Source of the DNA: Streptococcus gallolyticus | GTDB taxonomy: Bacteria > Bacillota > Bacilli > Lactobacillales > Streptococcaceae | Reading direction: 5' to 3' | NCBI RefSeq assembly: GCF_003337175.1 | Contig: NZ_NETH01000022.1 | Coordinates: 1 to 33,121, forward strand | Length of the DNA: 33,121 bases | In this document: positions 25,664-33,121 of the stretch, piece after piece | Layout of the letters: each line of letters begins with the position of its first letter | Numbering within the stretch: the stretch's first letter is position 1 | The notes under the pieces: model-generated | What the model was told of the DNA's origin: nothing | Database searches by the model: none | The model's input: the letters and a program-made list of their open reading frames with translations, nothing else | Made by a program: the position numbers and the translations under genes

Positions 25664-27337
25664 ATGACAGACAATAAACAATATGGGGCTGACTTAGTAG
25701 TAGATAGCCTCATTAATCATGACATTGATTATGTCTTTGGGATTCCAGGTGCTAAAATTGACCGTGTTTTTGATACGCTTGCGGATAAGGGACCAAAATT
25801 GATTGTCGCTCGTCATGAGCAAAATGCCGCTTTTATGGCACAAGGAATTGGACGTATTACAGGTACGCCCGGTGTTGTCATTACAACAAGTGGTCCTGGA
25901 GTCTCAAACTTGGCGACAGGTTTGGTAACCGCAACAGATGAAGGCGACCCTGTTTTGGCGATTTCAGGACAAGTTAAACGTTCTGATTTGTTGAAACGTT
26001 CGCACCAATCTATGAAAAATGTGGCAATGATGGAGCCAGTCACCAAATATGCAGTAGAAGTTCATGACCCAAACACACTCTCTGAAACAATCGCTAATGC
26101 TTATCGTGTGGCAAAATCAGGAAAACGCGGTGCTAGCTTTGTGTCTATTCCACAAGATGTGACAGATAGTTTGGTTTCGGTCAAAGCGATTAAGCCCCTA
26201 ACTGACCCAAAACTGGGTTCTGCATCAGTTGATGATGTCAATTATCTAGCACAAGCGATTCGTAACGCTGACTTGCCAGTGCTTCTTTTGGGAAATGGTG
26301 CGTCAACACGTGCTGTTACCAAGTCTATTCGCAAGTTGCTAGAAGCGGTTAAATTGCCAGTTGTTGAAACATTTCAAGGTGCAGGTATTGTCTCACGTGA
26401 ATTGGAAGAAGATACTTTCTTTGGACGTGTTGGGCTTTTCCGCAATCAGCCAGGTGACATGTTACTTAAAAAAGCTGATCTTGTTATCGCTATCGGTTAT
26501 GACCCAATCGAGTATGAAGCCCAAAATTGGAATGCTGAAATTTCAGCTCGTATTATTGTTATCGACGTTGCGCAAGCTGAAATCGACACTTATTTCCAGC
26601 CAGAACGTGAATTGATTGGTAATATCGCTGATACCATTGACTTGCTCTTGCCTGCCGTTAATGGCTATGTCTTGCCAAAAGCATCAGTAGATTATTTGCA
26701 AAATCTGAAGAAAAATGTGGTCGAAGATGTCAAATTTGACCGTAATTCCAAGAAAGGTTTGGTCCACCCGCTTGATGTTATTGATGTCTTGCAAGAAAAT
26801 ACAACAGATGATATGACTGTCACTGTTGACGTTGGTAGCCACTACATTTGGATGGCACGTTATTTCAAATCCTACGAAGCTCGTCACCTGCTTTTTTCAA
26901 ATGGAATGCAGACTCTTGGCGTTGCACTTCCTTGGGCAATCTCAGCAGCCCTTGTACGTCCCAATACGACAGTCATTTCAGTTTCTGGTGATGGTGGTTT
27001 CCTCTTTTCAGCACAAGAACTAGAAACTGCCGTACGTCTCAAGTTGCCGATTGTCCACCTCATTTGGAATGATGGCAAGTACAATATGGTCGAGTTCCAA
27101 GAAGAAATGAAATATGGTCGGTCATCGGGTGTGGATCTTGGTCCAGTTGATTTTGTTAAATATGCTGAGAGTTTTGGTGCAAAAGGTTATCGTGTTGACA
27201 GCAAAGCTTCGTTTGAAGAAACCCTCAAGAAAGCTTTGACTGAAGCAAACAAGGGTCCGGTCTTAATTGACATTCCAATCGATTATAAAGACAATATCAA
27301 ACTTGGCGAAACTATCCTGCCAGACGAATTCTATTAA
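25664..27337 (+). CDS. alsS: acetolactate synthase, catabolic (AlsS)
   Basis: AlsS condenses two pyruvate molecules to 2-acetolactate with thiamine diphosphate, the entry to acetoin and a way to shed acid. The 557-residue protein has catalytic E52 in [13 protein letters not shown] and the ThDP/Mg motif [13 protein letters not shown] through [12 protein letters not shown] in the C-terminal third. It fits the FAD-free catabolic type: it stands with alsD and without the IlvN regulatory subunit. The site CAGGAG precedes the ATG. alsD follows after 79 bases. Confidence 0.94.
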   Translation: MTDNKQYGADLVVDSLINHDIDYVFGIPGAKIDRVFDTLADKGPKLIVARHEQNAAFMAQGIGRITGTPGVVITTSGPGVSNLATGLVTATDEGDPVLAISGQVKRSDLLKRSHQSMKNVAMMEPVTKYAVEVHDPNTLSETIANAYRVAKSGKRGASFVSIPQDVTDSLVSVKAIKPLTDPKLGSASVDDVNYLAQAIRNADLPVLLLGNGASTRAVTKSIRKLLEAVKLPVVETFQGAGIVSRELEEDTFFGRVGLFRNQPGDMLLKKADLVIAIGYDPIEYEAQNWNAEISARIIVIDVAQAEIDTYFQPERELIGNIADTIDLLLPAVNGYVLPKASVDYLQNLKKNVVEDVKFDRNSKKGLVHPLDVIDVLQENTTDDMTVTVDVGSHYIWMARYFKSYEARHLLFSNGMQTLGVALPWAISAALVRPNTTVISVSGDGGFLFSAQELETAVRLKLPIVHLIWNDGKYNMVEFQEEMKYGRSSGVDLGPVDFVKYAESFGAKGYRVDSKASFEETLKKALTEANKGPVLIDIPIDYKDNIKLGETILPDEFY

Positions 27338-27416
27338 CGTGATCTTTTAAGTATAGGACAGTAAAATCATCTCAGAAGATACGATTTAAGGTTATTTGAT
27401 GAAAGTGAAGGAAAAT

Positions 27417-28136
27417 ATGTCAGAAGCAATTAAACTATTTCAGTATAATACGTTAAGTGCGCTTATGGCTGGCCTTTATGGTGGAACCTTGACCATAGGT
27501 GAGCTTTTAGAACATGGGGATTTGGGGATTGGAACACTAGATTCTATCGACGGGGAGCTGATTATTCTTGATGGGAAAGCCTATCAAGCTAAAGGGTCTG
27601 ATGGAAAAGCAGAGGTGGTAGAAGTTTCTGATGATGTCACAGTGCCTTATGCTGCTGTTGTTCCTCACCAAGCGGAAGTGATTTTTAAACAACGCTTTGA
27701 AATGACTGATAAGGAATTAGAAAAACGTATTGAGTCCTATTATGATGGTGTTAATCTATTTCGTTCGATTAAGATCAAAGGAATATTTGCGAAGATGCAT
27801 GTCCGCATGATTCCAAAATCAACCCCTGATATTAAGTTTGCGGATGTTGCTACACGCCAACCAGAATACACACGTGACACTATTTCAGGGACGATTGTCG
27901 GGATTTGGACACCAAAGATGTTCCATGGGGTGAGTGTTGCAGGCTATCATTTGCATTTTATTTCTGATGATTTCACATTCGGTGGTCATGTGATGGATTT
28001 TATCATTTCAGAGGGCACGATTGAAGTGGGACCAGTTGATCAACTTGATCAACGTTTTCCAGTTCAAGACCGCAAATACCTTTTTGCGAAGTTCAATATG
28101 GATGAATTAAAAGCAGATATTGAAAAAAGCGAATGA
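27417..28136 (+). CDS. alsD: alpha-acetolactate decarboxylase
   Basis: AlsD decarboxylates 2-acetolactate to acetoin. The 239-residue protein has the zinc ligands H178, H180 and H191 in GYHLHFISDDFTFGGH, the family hallmark, and begins with FQYNTLSALMAGLYGG. The frame is open a little further upstream (27396). The ATG at 27417 was chosen because AAGGA stands five bases before it and the length then equals that of lactic-acid-bacterial AlsD. It is co-transcribed with alsS in the acetoin pathway. Also called budA or aldB. Confidence 0.94.
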   Translation: MSEAIKLFQYNTLSALMAGLYGGTLTIGELLEHGDLGIGTLDSIDGELIILDGKAYQAKGSDGKAEVVEVSDDVTVPYAAVVPHQAEVIFKQRFEMTDKELEKRIESYYDGVNLFRSIKIKGIFAKMHVRMIPKSTPDIKFADVATRQPEYTRDTISGTIVGIWTPKMFHGVSVAGYHLHFISDDFTFGGHVMDFIISEGTIEVGPVDQLDQRFPVQDRKYLFAKFNMDELKADIEKSE

Positions 28137-28861
28137 CGTCATGAATGTCATTATACGCATAAAATGTCTTGGTTCTATTAGGAAAACTAGAAGATATGGG
28201 TTGTTACGCTGAAATATCTAGAAAATCAGGAGTAATTTCACAATAATGATACTATCATAAAGAGAATCTTGTATTAAAAAAGCCATATGAACTTATAGAA
28301 GAATGACACTTGTAACAGAGTGTCTTTTTCTGTGTAGTAAAATAGTCATTCAATGCCTGTGAATTTATTTTCCCTAAAATCTTTTCAGTCTATGATGGAA
28401 AGCAATGATAATTAACATTTTGATAAGGCGTAGAGATCTTAAGCTTATCAAAGCAGAAAAGAAATGACACCCTTGCTAATAGCATGGTAATGTCATGCAT
28501 ACAGATATGAAAACAGGTGTATGTGATAAATTGGTTATTGACAAAGTCGAAAGTTATCTGAAAACAATTAAGAATGAGTTCGGCTTGTAAACATATAAGA
28601 TGATGGGCTAAAGTAAAGAAAGTATCATCTGTTGAACCATGAATGATAAGAAGTTTTTAACCTTATTAGCAAATTAAATAAGAAAGCCAGTTAAACTTTT
28701 ACAGCTAGAGGATGCGAATATTTCAAGCTGTTATAGATACCATTTAATAACTGGAAGTAGTTAATAGATTCGAATAATGATATTAACTGATTAGAGTAGT
28801 TTCTAGCATGGAGAAAACTGAACTAAAATAATTATCATTTCGAAATAGTTTTTATAATCAC
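28137..28861. other. 725-base AT-rich stretch without a convincing gene
   Basis: It holds a terminator (28305-28330) and a TTTGATAAG/CTTATCAAA inverted repeat (28419-28452). A 31-codon frame lies at 28495-28590 (begins MHTDMKTGV, ends TIKNEFGL); its Lys/Glu-rich helical look may be the tail of a lost gene. No RNA gene or tandem repeat was seen. Stops are dense in all frames, as in decayed DNA. It lies between the acetoin genes and the bacteriocin locus. Confidence 0.45.
28305..28330 (+). terminator. terminator, probably of alsS-alsD
   Basis: GACACT/AGTGTC with an 8-base loop is followed by TTTTTC, 169 bases after alsD. Confidence 0.65.
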
Positions 28862-28890
28862 TTGTAAGCCCTTTCAATGTATGTTATAAT
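28862..28890 (+). promoter_or_regulatory. promoter of the bacteriocin peptide remnant
   Basis: TTGTAA (28862-28867) and TATAAT (28885-28890) have a 17-base spacer and an extended TGT before the -10. It is still a good promoter although the gene behind it is broken. Confidence 0.65.
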
Positions 28891-28947
28891 GTATATGTCA
28901 AAATAAATTAGCATATAAAATTTTTAATCATAAAGGAGAATACAGTC

Positions 28948-29118
28948 ATAAAAAGAATGTCTGTAAAAGAATAGCAGGCTGTTACTGGAGGTGCAGTTTG
29001 GGTTTATTATACTTGTGGTTATATCAGTCACGACCATGTTTTGGTGACTACAGTAAGGAGTAGAGCATATGACCATGAGAAAAAATACCCAAGTCATCGA
29101 ACAGGTGTTCGTGGCTAA
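28948..29118 (+). pseudogene. double-glycine bacteriocin precursor, disabled
   Basis: AAGGAG (28933-28938) stands nine bases before ATA (28948-28950), where a start ATG is expected. The frame reads KRMSVKE, then TAG (28972-28974), then QAVTGG and a 41-residue mature part beginning AVWVYYTCGY and ending HRTGVRG. Reading TAG as TTG gives KELQAVTGG, a normal double-glycine leader end, so one base in the start and one in the leader were probably lost. The mature peptide is cationic with aromatic residues and a single Cys, fitting an unmodified class II-type peptide. The sequence is not one I can name. A terminator and an exporter gene of the matching type follow. Confidence 0.65.
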
Positions 29119-29125
29119 ACTTTTG

Positions 29126-29155
29126 AGTCGCTTGATAATTTTCAAGTGACTTTTT
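29126..29155 (+). terminator. terminator after the bacteriocin peptide
   Basis: AGTCGCTTGA pairs with TCAAGTGACT (one G-T pair) and is followed by TTTTAC. Confidence 0.75.
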
Positions 29156-29217
29156 ACTTAAAATACTAGTACAATCTATTACGCTAATCTCAATGAAGTT
29201 AATTATGGGGAAAAATT

Positions 29218-31362
29218 ATGAGAAAATATTTTAGAGGAGTAATGCAACATGATGCTCAAGATTGCGGTGCAGCCTGTCTAACTTCAGTTATCAATTTTTT
29301 GGAAATAAGGCTCCTTTATCGTTGATAAGAGAGAAAATGAAAGTTGATAAATCTGGCTCTAGTATCTATACGATTGGATTAGTGGCAGAACAACTGGGTT
29401 TAACCTCAACTGCCTTGAATGGCACATTCGAAGAATTACTGGAAGAAATGAGAAATAAAAGGTTACCAACGCCCTTTATTGCTCATTTTGTAAATAATCA
29501 TTCAAAAGGTCACTTTGTTGTAGTGTATCATTATACCAAATTAAGAATAAAAATCTTTGATCCTAGTGAGGGAAAACAAGTTTTAACTTTTGAACAGTTT
29601 AATAAGAAGTGGTCAGGATCTATTTTAACTTTTACTAAAAATGATTCTTGGGAGAATAAGAGTCAGCCTCATAAAAACTATACTTATCTCACGAGAATCA
29701 TATTGCTAGAAAGAAAAAATTTTTTTACACAATATTATATTCTATGGTAATATCATTGATTTCTATGACAGGAGCTTTTTTTATAAAAATGTTATAGATA
29801 GCATGATATTAAATAAAGAAAATTCAAATACTTTTGAAGGAATAATAGACCAAGTCATCTCAAACATTGATTTATTATTAATCGTTCTAGTGATACTCTA
29901 CTTATGTCAATTTATGATAAGTCTATTGAACGGTTTTGTATTAGCCAAGATGGCAGAAAGAATCAATTCCAACTTAATGGAACTTTTCTTTGGTCATATG
30001 CTTGGCTTACCCCTCATAGATAGAACTGATTCGGGAAGTATACTATCAAGGTTTCATAATATTACCGAGATTCAAAATCAAGGAATAAATATGATTCTGT
30101 CAATGGTATTGGATGCCATATTAGCAATAGTAGGAGGGAGTATCCTATGCTCTATTAGTCCCATATTATTTGGTTTGGTAGTTATAATATTGTTTGTTTA
30201 CGCCATAGTTACAATTATCTTTATGTCACCGCTGAGGAATATCAATCGAAATGTACAAAAAGAGCATTCTGATTTATTAACAATCATCAATGAAGTATTG
30301 TCAGGTATTGGAACCATAAAACTACAACAGGGAGAAGGTAGGTTTACTCATGTTTTTCATCACACAAACCAAAAGCTTTCTAAAGGACTTTTTAAAATTT
30401 TAAATTTGAAAAGTATTTTTAATTCTTTAATTGTTATTGTTGAATCAATAGGTATGTTAATTATTATTTGGCTTGGAAGTAAATTAGTTATTTCTAATAC
30501 AATTTCTTTGGGGGAATTGGTTGCTTTTGAGTCTCTTACTGCTTTTTTCATCATCCCAGTAAAAAGTATTATAAAATCATTTGGGGAATTTCAAAATACA
30601 CTTGTTTCTGTTGGAAGAGTTATAGATATTTTAGAAATTGAAAAGGAATACTCAAATATTACACCTAATAAATCATTAACAAACCAGGTTAAAACAGTGA
30701 AGTTGAAGAATATAGTTTATCAATATAACTTAGTAAATAAGAGCTTAGACCATATTGACCTTATTCTAAATATGGGATCAATTATTGGAATAATGGGGAT
30801 AAATGGTTCTGGTAAAACGACACTGTTAAAAATGATAGGAACACTTATTAATCCCAATCAGGGAGAAATTATTTTTGAAGATGTAAAACTTTCAAAGGAG
30901 CTATTACCTAGTTTAAGAAGTAAGTTAGCTTACGTTAGTCAAGAACCCTATGTATTTGAAGGGACATTAAGAGATAATTTAACGTTAGGCTGCTCAAAAA
31001 TCTCAGATGAGGAGATTGAGGAAATATGCAATGAATTTGGTCTATTTGATTTGACAGCTGAAGGAAATGGACTAGGTTTTTTCCTTTTAGAAAATGGCGA
31101 AAATCTATCTGGTGGTCAAAAGCAAAAAGTTGGATTGGCTCGGGCATTGTTAAGCAATCCTGAAATGTTATTATTAGATGAAGCAACAAGTGGTTTAGAT
31201 AAAGAATCTGAGAAAAAAGTTTTTGAGTATCTAAATTCAATAAAACAAAACAAGATAATAGTGAGTATTTTTCACAAAGAAGATTTCATGAAATTTGTAG
31301 ATAGACTTATCATTATGGATAAAGGAAAAATTACTTATGATGGATCACCTTTAGATAAGTGA
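29218..31362 (+). pseudogene. C39-peptidase bacteriocin ABC exporter, three frameshifts
   Basis: Such proteins cut double-glycine leaders and export the peptide (LcnC/ComA type). The total span fits 715 residues, the usual length. The peptidase C39 domain has the catalytic Cys in HDAQDCGAACL, His in KGHFVVV and Asp in IFDPSEG. Frame breaks lie at 29295-29300 (T-run), 29716-29728 (A/T-run) and about 29784-29789 (A-run). Restoring one base at each joins VINFFGNKAPLSL, ERKKFFYTILYSM and FFIKNVIDSM smoothly. The membrane domain follows (29803 on), then the nucleotide-binding domain with Walker A GINGSGKTT, signature LSGGQKQKV and Walker B MLLLDEA. It is non-functional as written. Confidence 0.85.
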
Positions 31363-31411
31363 GTCATATAGAATTGGAAGATAACAAGAGACACCCAGAA
31401 AGGAAAATGAA

Positions 31412-32065
31412 ATGGCACTTTTAGAAATTGTTAATCTAAATAAATCGTACAAAAAGAAAAAGGTTATCGTTGATTTATCCTTTGAATTGCAGAGTGGAGA
31501 AATAATGGGGCTCATTGGGCAAAATGGTTCTGGGAAAACGACTATTTTTAAAGCTATATTAGGTTTGGTAAAAAAGGACTCAGGAAAAATAAAAATCAAT
31601 GAGGTATTAATAGAAGGAGAATCAAAGCAGTATTTGAATCATATAGGTAGCATTATCGAATACCCTATGTTTTATGAAACGTTAACAGCTCGGCAGAATT
31701 TGCAACTGATTGCTAGTCTATATGACATCAGTTTATCACAAAAAGAGATTTTGGAATCCTTGCGTAGGGTTGGTTTGGAAAATAGTGCAAATAGTAAAGT
31801 ATCCAACTTTTCATTAGGTATGAAGCAGCGATTAGGACTTGCCCAAGCACTGGTTCATCACCCAACTATTTGTTGCTAGATGAACCATTTAATGGACTAG
31901 ATCCTAGGGGAATTAAAGAGTTCAGAGAATTACTAATTGAATTATCACAAAGAGGGGTTGGGATTATTATATCTAGTCACTCGTTAGAAGAATTAAGAAA
32001 GTTAGTGGATACAGTTACCATTATCAATAACGGTAGGGTCATTTTTCAAGGGCGAATTGTCAAAT
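31412..32065 (+). pseudogene. immunity-type ABC transporter ATPase, frameshifted and cut by IS30
   Basis: This ATPase resembles the LanF/BcrA group that protects producers by expelling peptide antibiotics. It has Walker A GQNGSGKTT, signature FSLGMKQRLGLAQAL and, after the lesion, LLLDEPFNGLDPRG and an H-loop SSHSLEEL. One T is missing at about 31868-31871 (HPTI then CC-stop; repaired HPTILLLDEP). At 32066 the IS30-family element begins, so the last 60-90 residues of a typical 300-residue protein are gone. A partner permease would be expected beyond the element, outside the window. The AGAAAGGAAA site at its start and the 49-base gap show it belonged to the bacteriocin operon. Confidence 0.85.
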
Positions 32066-33046
32066 TAAGTGCACATTTATCCCATAAAAAACTTCATAAG
32101 GTGTTTTCCAGTTTAGACATTTTCGTGGTCTATTGTTTAATTTATCTTCCCATTCCTGAATAATCAAGTGTTCTACCTCTGTTAAGTCACTTCCTTTTGG
32201 AAAATACTCTCGCAATAAGCCATTTGTATTCTCGTTTGTTCCTCGTTGCCAAGGAGCATGAGGATCAGGAAAATAGACTTCGACATTTAGTTTCTCGGTG
32301 AGTTCAGGATGCCCTGAGAATTCCTTACCTCTATCAGGAGTCACTGTTTCTTTTGGTAGAGACTCTAACATATTTACCATGGCTTCTATAACCAATTTAC
32401 TTTTCTTGACAGCTACTTTCTGAATTTTGAGGAAGCGGGAATGCCTATCAGTGAGTGTTACTAGGCAAGCTTTTCCAGTCTTTCCAGCAACAGTATCGGC
32501 TTCCCAATCACCTATTCTCGAGCGTTCATTAGCTGCTGTTGGTCTCTCATGAATGGTATGAGAAATAGGAATTTTTCCTCGCTTTTCCACATGGGATTTT
32601 GTATGGCGTGTTTTACCATGGTGACGAAGTTTGCGAACAACCCCACGAGCACCATGTGAAAGAGGCGTGTCGTCAAAGTGACCGTGATAGATAGCTCTAT
32701 AAATGGTTTGATAACTAATGACGTGTCTTTCTCGTTCTAAACGTAATCGCCCCTCAATTTCTTCTGGCGACCATTGACACTCAAGAAAAAGATGCTTGAC
32801 GGTCTGACTGAGTTCAGTGTCTATTTCTAATTTCCTTTTTCGCCCACAATGCGATTTAGCGAGATGATAAGCTTTTTGTGCCCTACTAGGCGAATAGTTT
32901 CCTTGTTTGGAATGACGTTTTAATTCACGGCTAATACTTGAGGGGTGCCGATGTAATAGTCGTGCTATTTGAGAAAAGGTCATCCCTTTCGTACGATAAA
33001 TCAGAATACTTTCTCGTTCATCTATGGTAAAATGATGGTAGCTCAT
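32060..33046 (-). CDS. IS30-family transposase
   Basis: The protein has 328 residues. The N-terminal helix-turn-helix contains FSQIARLLHRHPSSISREL, and the DDE catalytic core follows: D in IGDWEADTVAG, D in TPDRGKEFSGH and E in GTNENTNGLLREYFP. The frame is open to 33076, but the ATG at 33046 follows GAAAGGAAA and gives the usual start MSYHHFTIDERESILIY. The last codons (INVHLI) lie in the terminal repeat and the stop (32060-32062) is supplied by the interrupted gene, so the C-terminus depends on the insertion site. It appears intact and may be active. Confidence 0.93.
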   Translation of the reverse strand: MSYHHFTIDERESILIYRTKGMTFSQIARLLHRHPSSISRELKRHSKQGNYSPSRAQKAYHLAKSHCGRKRKLEIDTELSQTVKHLFLECQWSPEEIEGRLRLERERHVISYQTIYRAIYHGHFDDTPLSHGARGVVRKLRHHGKTRHTKSHVEKRGKIPISHTIHERPTAANERSRIGDWEADTVAGKTGKACLVTLTDRHSRFLKIQKVAVKKSKLVIEAMVNMLESLPKETVTPDRGKEFSGHPELTEKLNVEVYFPDPHAPWQRGTNENTNGLLREYFPKGSDLTEVEHLIIQEWEDKLNNRPRKCLNWKTPYEVFYGINVHLI

Positions 33047-33121
33047 AAGATTTCCTTTCGTAAGATGTTTGTTCAATCCTATTTTACTAGAAAATCTTAT
33101 GAGTTTTTATTGTGCACTTAT
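32066..33121 (-). mobile_element. IS30-family insertion sequence, near complete
   Basis: The left end TAAGTGCACA (from 32066) is the inverted complement of the right end TGTGCACTTA (33111-33120), with partial similarity continuing inward. Between them lies one transposase gene. The size of about 1.05 kb is normal for the family. The window ends at the right boundary, so the short target duplication cannot be checked. It interrupts the ABC ATPase gene. Confidence 0.85.

Noticed and set aside
28495..28590. 31-codon frame as a functional small peptide
   Set aside because: No ribosome binding site or promoter and no family; kept only as a possible remnant in the description of the gap.
28767..28780. 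TTCGAATA resembling a competence (ComX) box
   Set aside because: One mismatch to TACGAATA, no gene follows within 150 bases, and such an octamer is expected by chance in AT-rich DNA.
28948..29118. Lantibiotic precursor
   Set aside because: The mature part has only one Cys, and no LanB, LanC or LanM gene is seen in the window; the double-glycine leader alone does not show modification.

Overview
The window reads as chromosome of a low-GC Firmicute, most likely a Streptococcus of the S. bovis/S. equinus complex. The evidence is streptococcal-type protein sequences (RNase Z, RecJ, Apt, DnaD, MutX, RmlABC), the gene order hflX-rnz-recJ...apt...dnaD-nth, a bile-salt-hydrolase-type gene remnant and a catabolic acetolactate synthase/decarboxylase pair. 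The species call is inference from memory of such genomes; no search was run.

Layout. (1) 1-912: left-edge piece of an IS110-family element, transposase gene on the minus strand with an in-frame stop. (2) 978-6812: plus-strand housekeeping cluster hflX, a conserved unknown, rnz, an SDR oxidoreductase and recJ, partly overlapping and probably co-transcribed. (3) 6861-13300: accessory block between recJ and apt. It has a Gly/Pro-rich small membrane protein, a frameshifted HHxxxDG acyltransferase, a broken CPBP protease gene, a chimera of a bile salt hydrolase 5' part with a DinB-like 3' part, and an intact ABC-2 exporter operon with its TetR regulator and two matching operators. (4) 13338-18079: apt, metA (predicted acetyl-type) with a MET box and a long hairpin over its ribosome binding site, dnaD-nth, trmK and a Nif3-like gene. 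(5) 18159-20959: rmlA-rmlC-rmlB for dTDP-L-rhamnose, with a large structured leader before rmlB. (6) 21001-25407: HD-domain protein, MutX, AI-2E-family permease, TPR protein, a 56-residue membrane protein, an ArsR regulator and a short gene remnant ending in a nested palindrome. (7) 25496-28330: alsS-alsD for acetoin formation, with an unusual repeat-flanked promoter. (8) 28331-33121: AT-rich, decayed bacteriocin locus with a double-glycine peptide carrying two disabling mutations, a C39-peptidase ABC exporter with three frameshifts, and an immunity-type ABC ATPase with a frameshift and an IS30-family insertion.

How the genes work together. Core functions are ribosome/RNA maintenance (HflX, RNase Z, TrmK), DNA repair and replication (RecJ, Nth, DnaD), purine salvage (Apt), methionine synthesis (MetA), rhamnose polysaccharide precursors (RmlA/C/B) and pyruvate overflow to acetoin (AlsS/AlsD). 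Inactivating lesions fall only in accessory genes, mostly as single-base losses in short A/T runs, while about twenty core genes are intact. This favours real decay over random sequencing error, though read-level proof is not available here. The more unusual signals are in the untranslated regions: a cUUCGg hairpin wedged between the Shine-Dalgarno and start of rnz, a multibranch RNA in front of rmlB with no Shine-Dalgarno next to the start, a hairpin that can mask the metA ribosome binding site in read-through RNA, and a fold in the IS110 non-coding end that resembles a bridge RNA.
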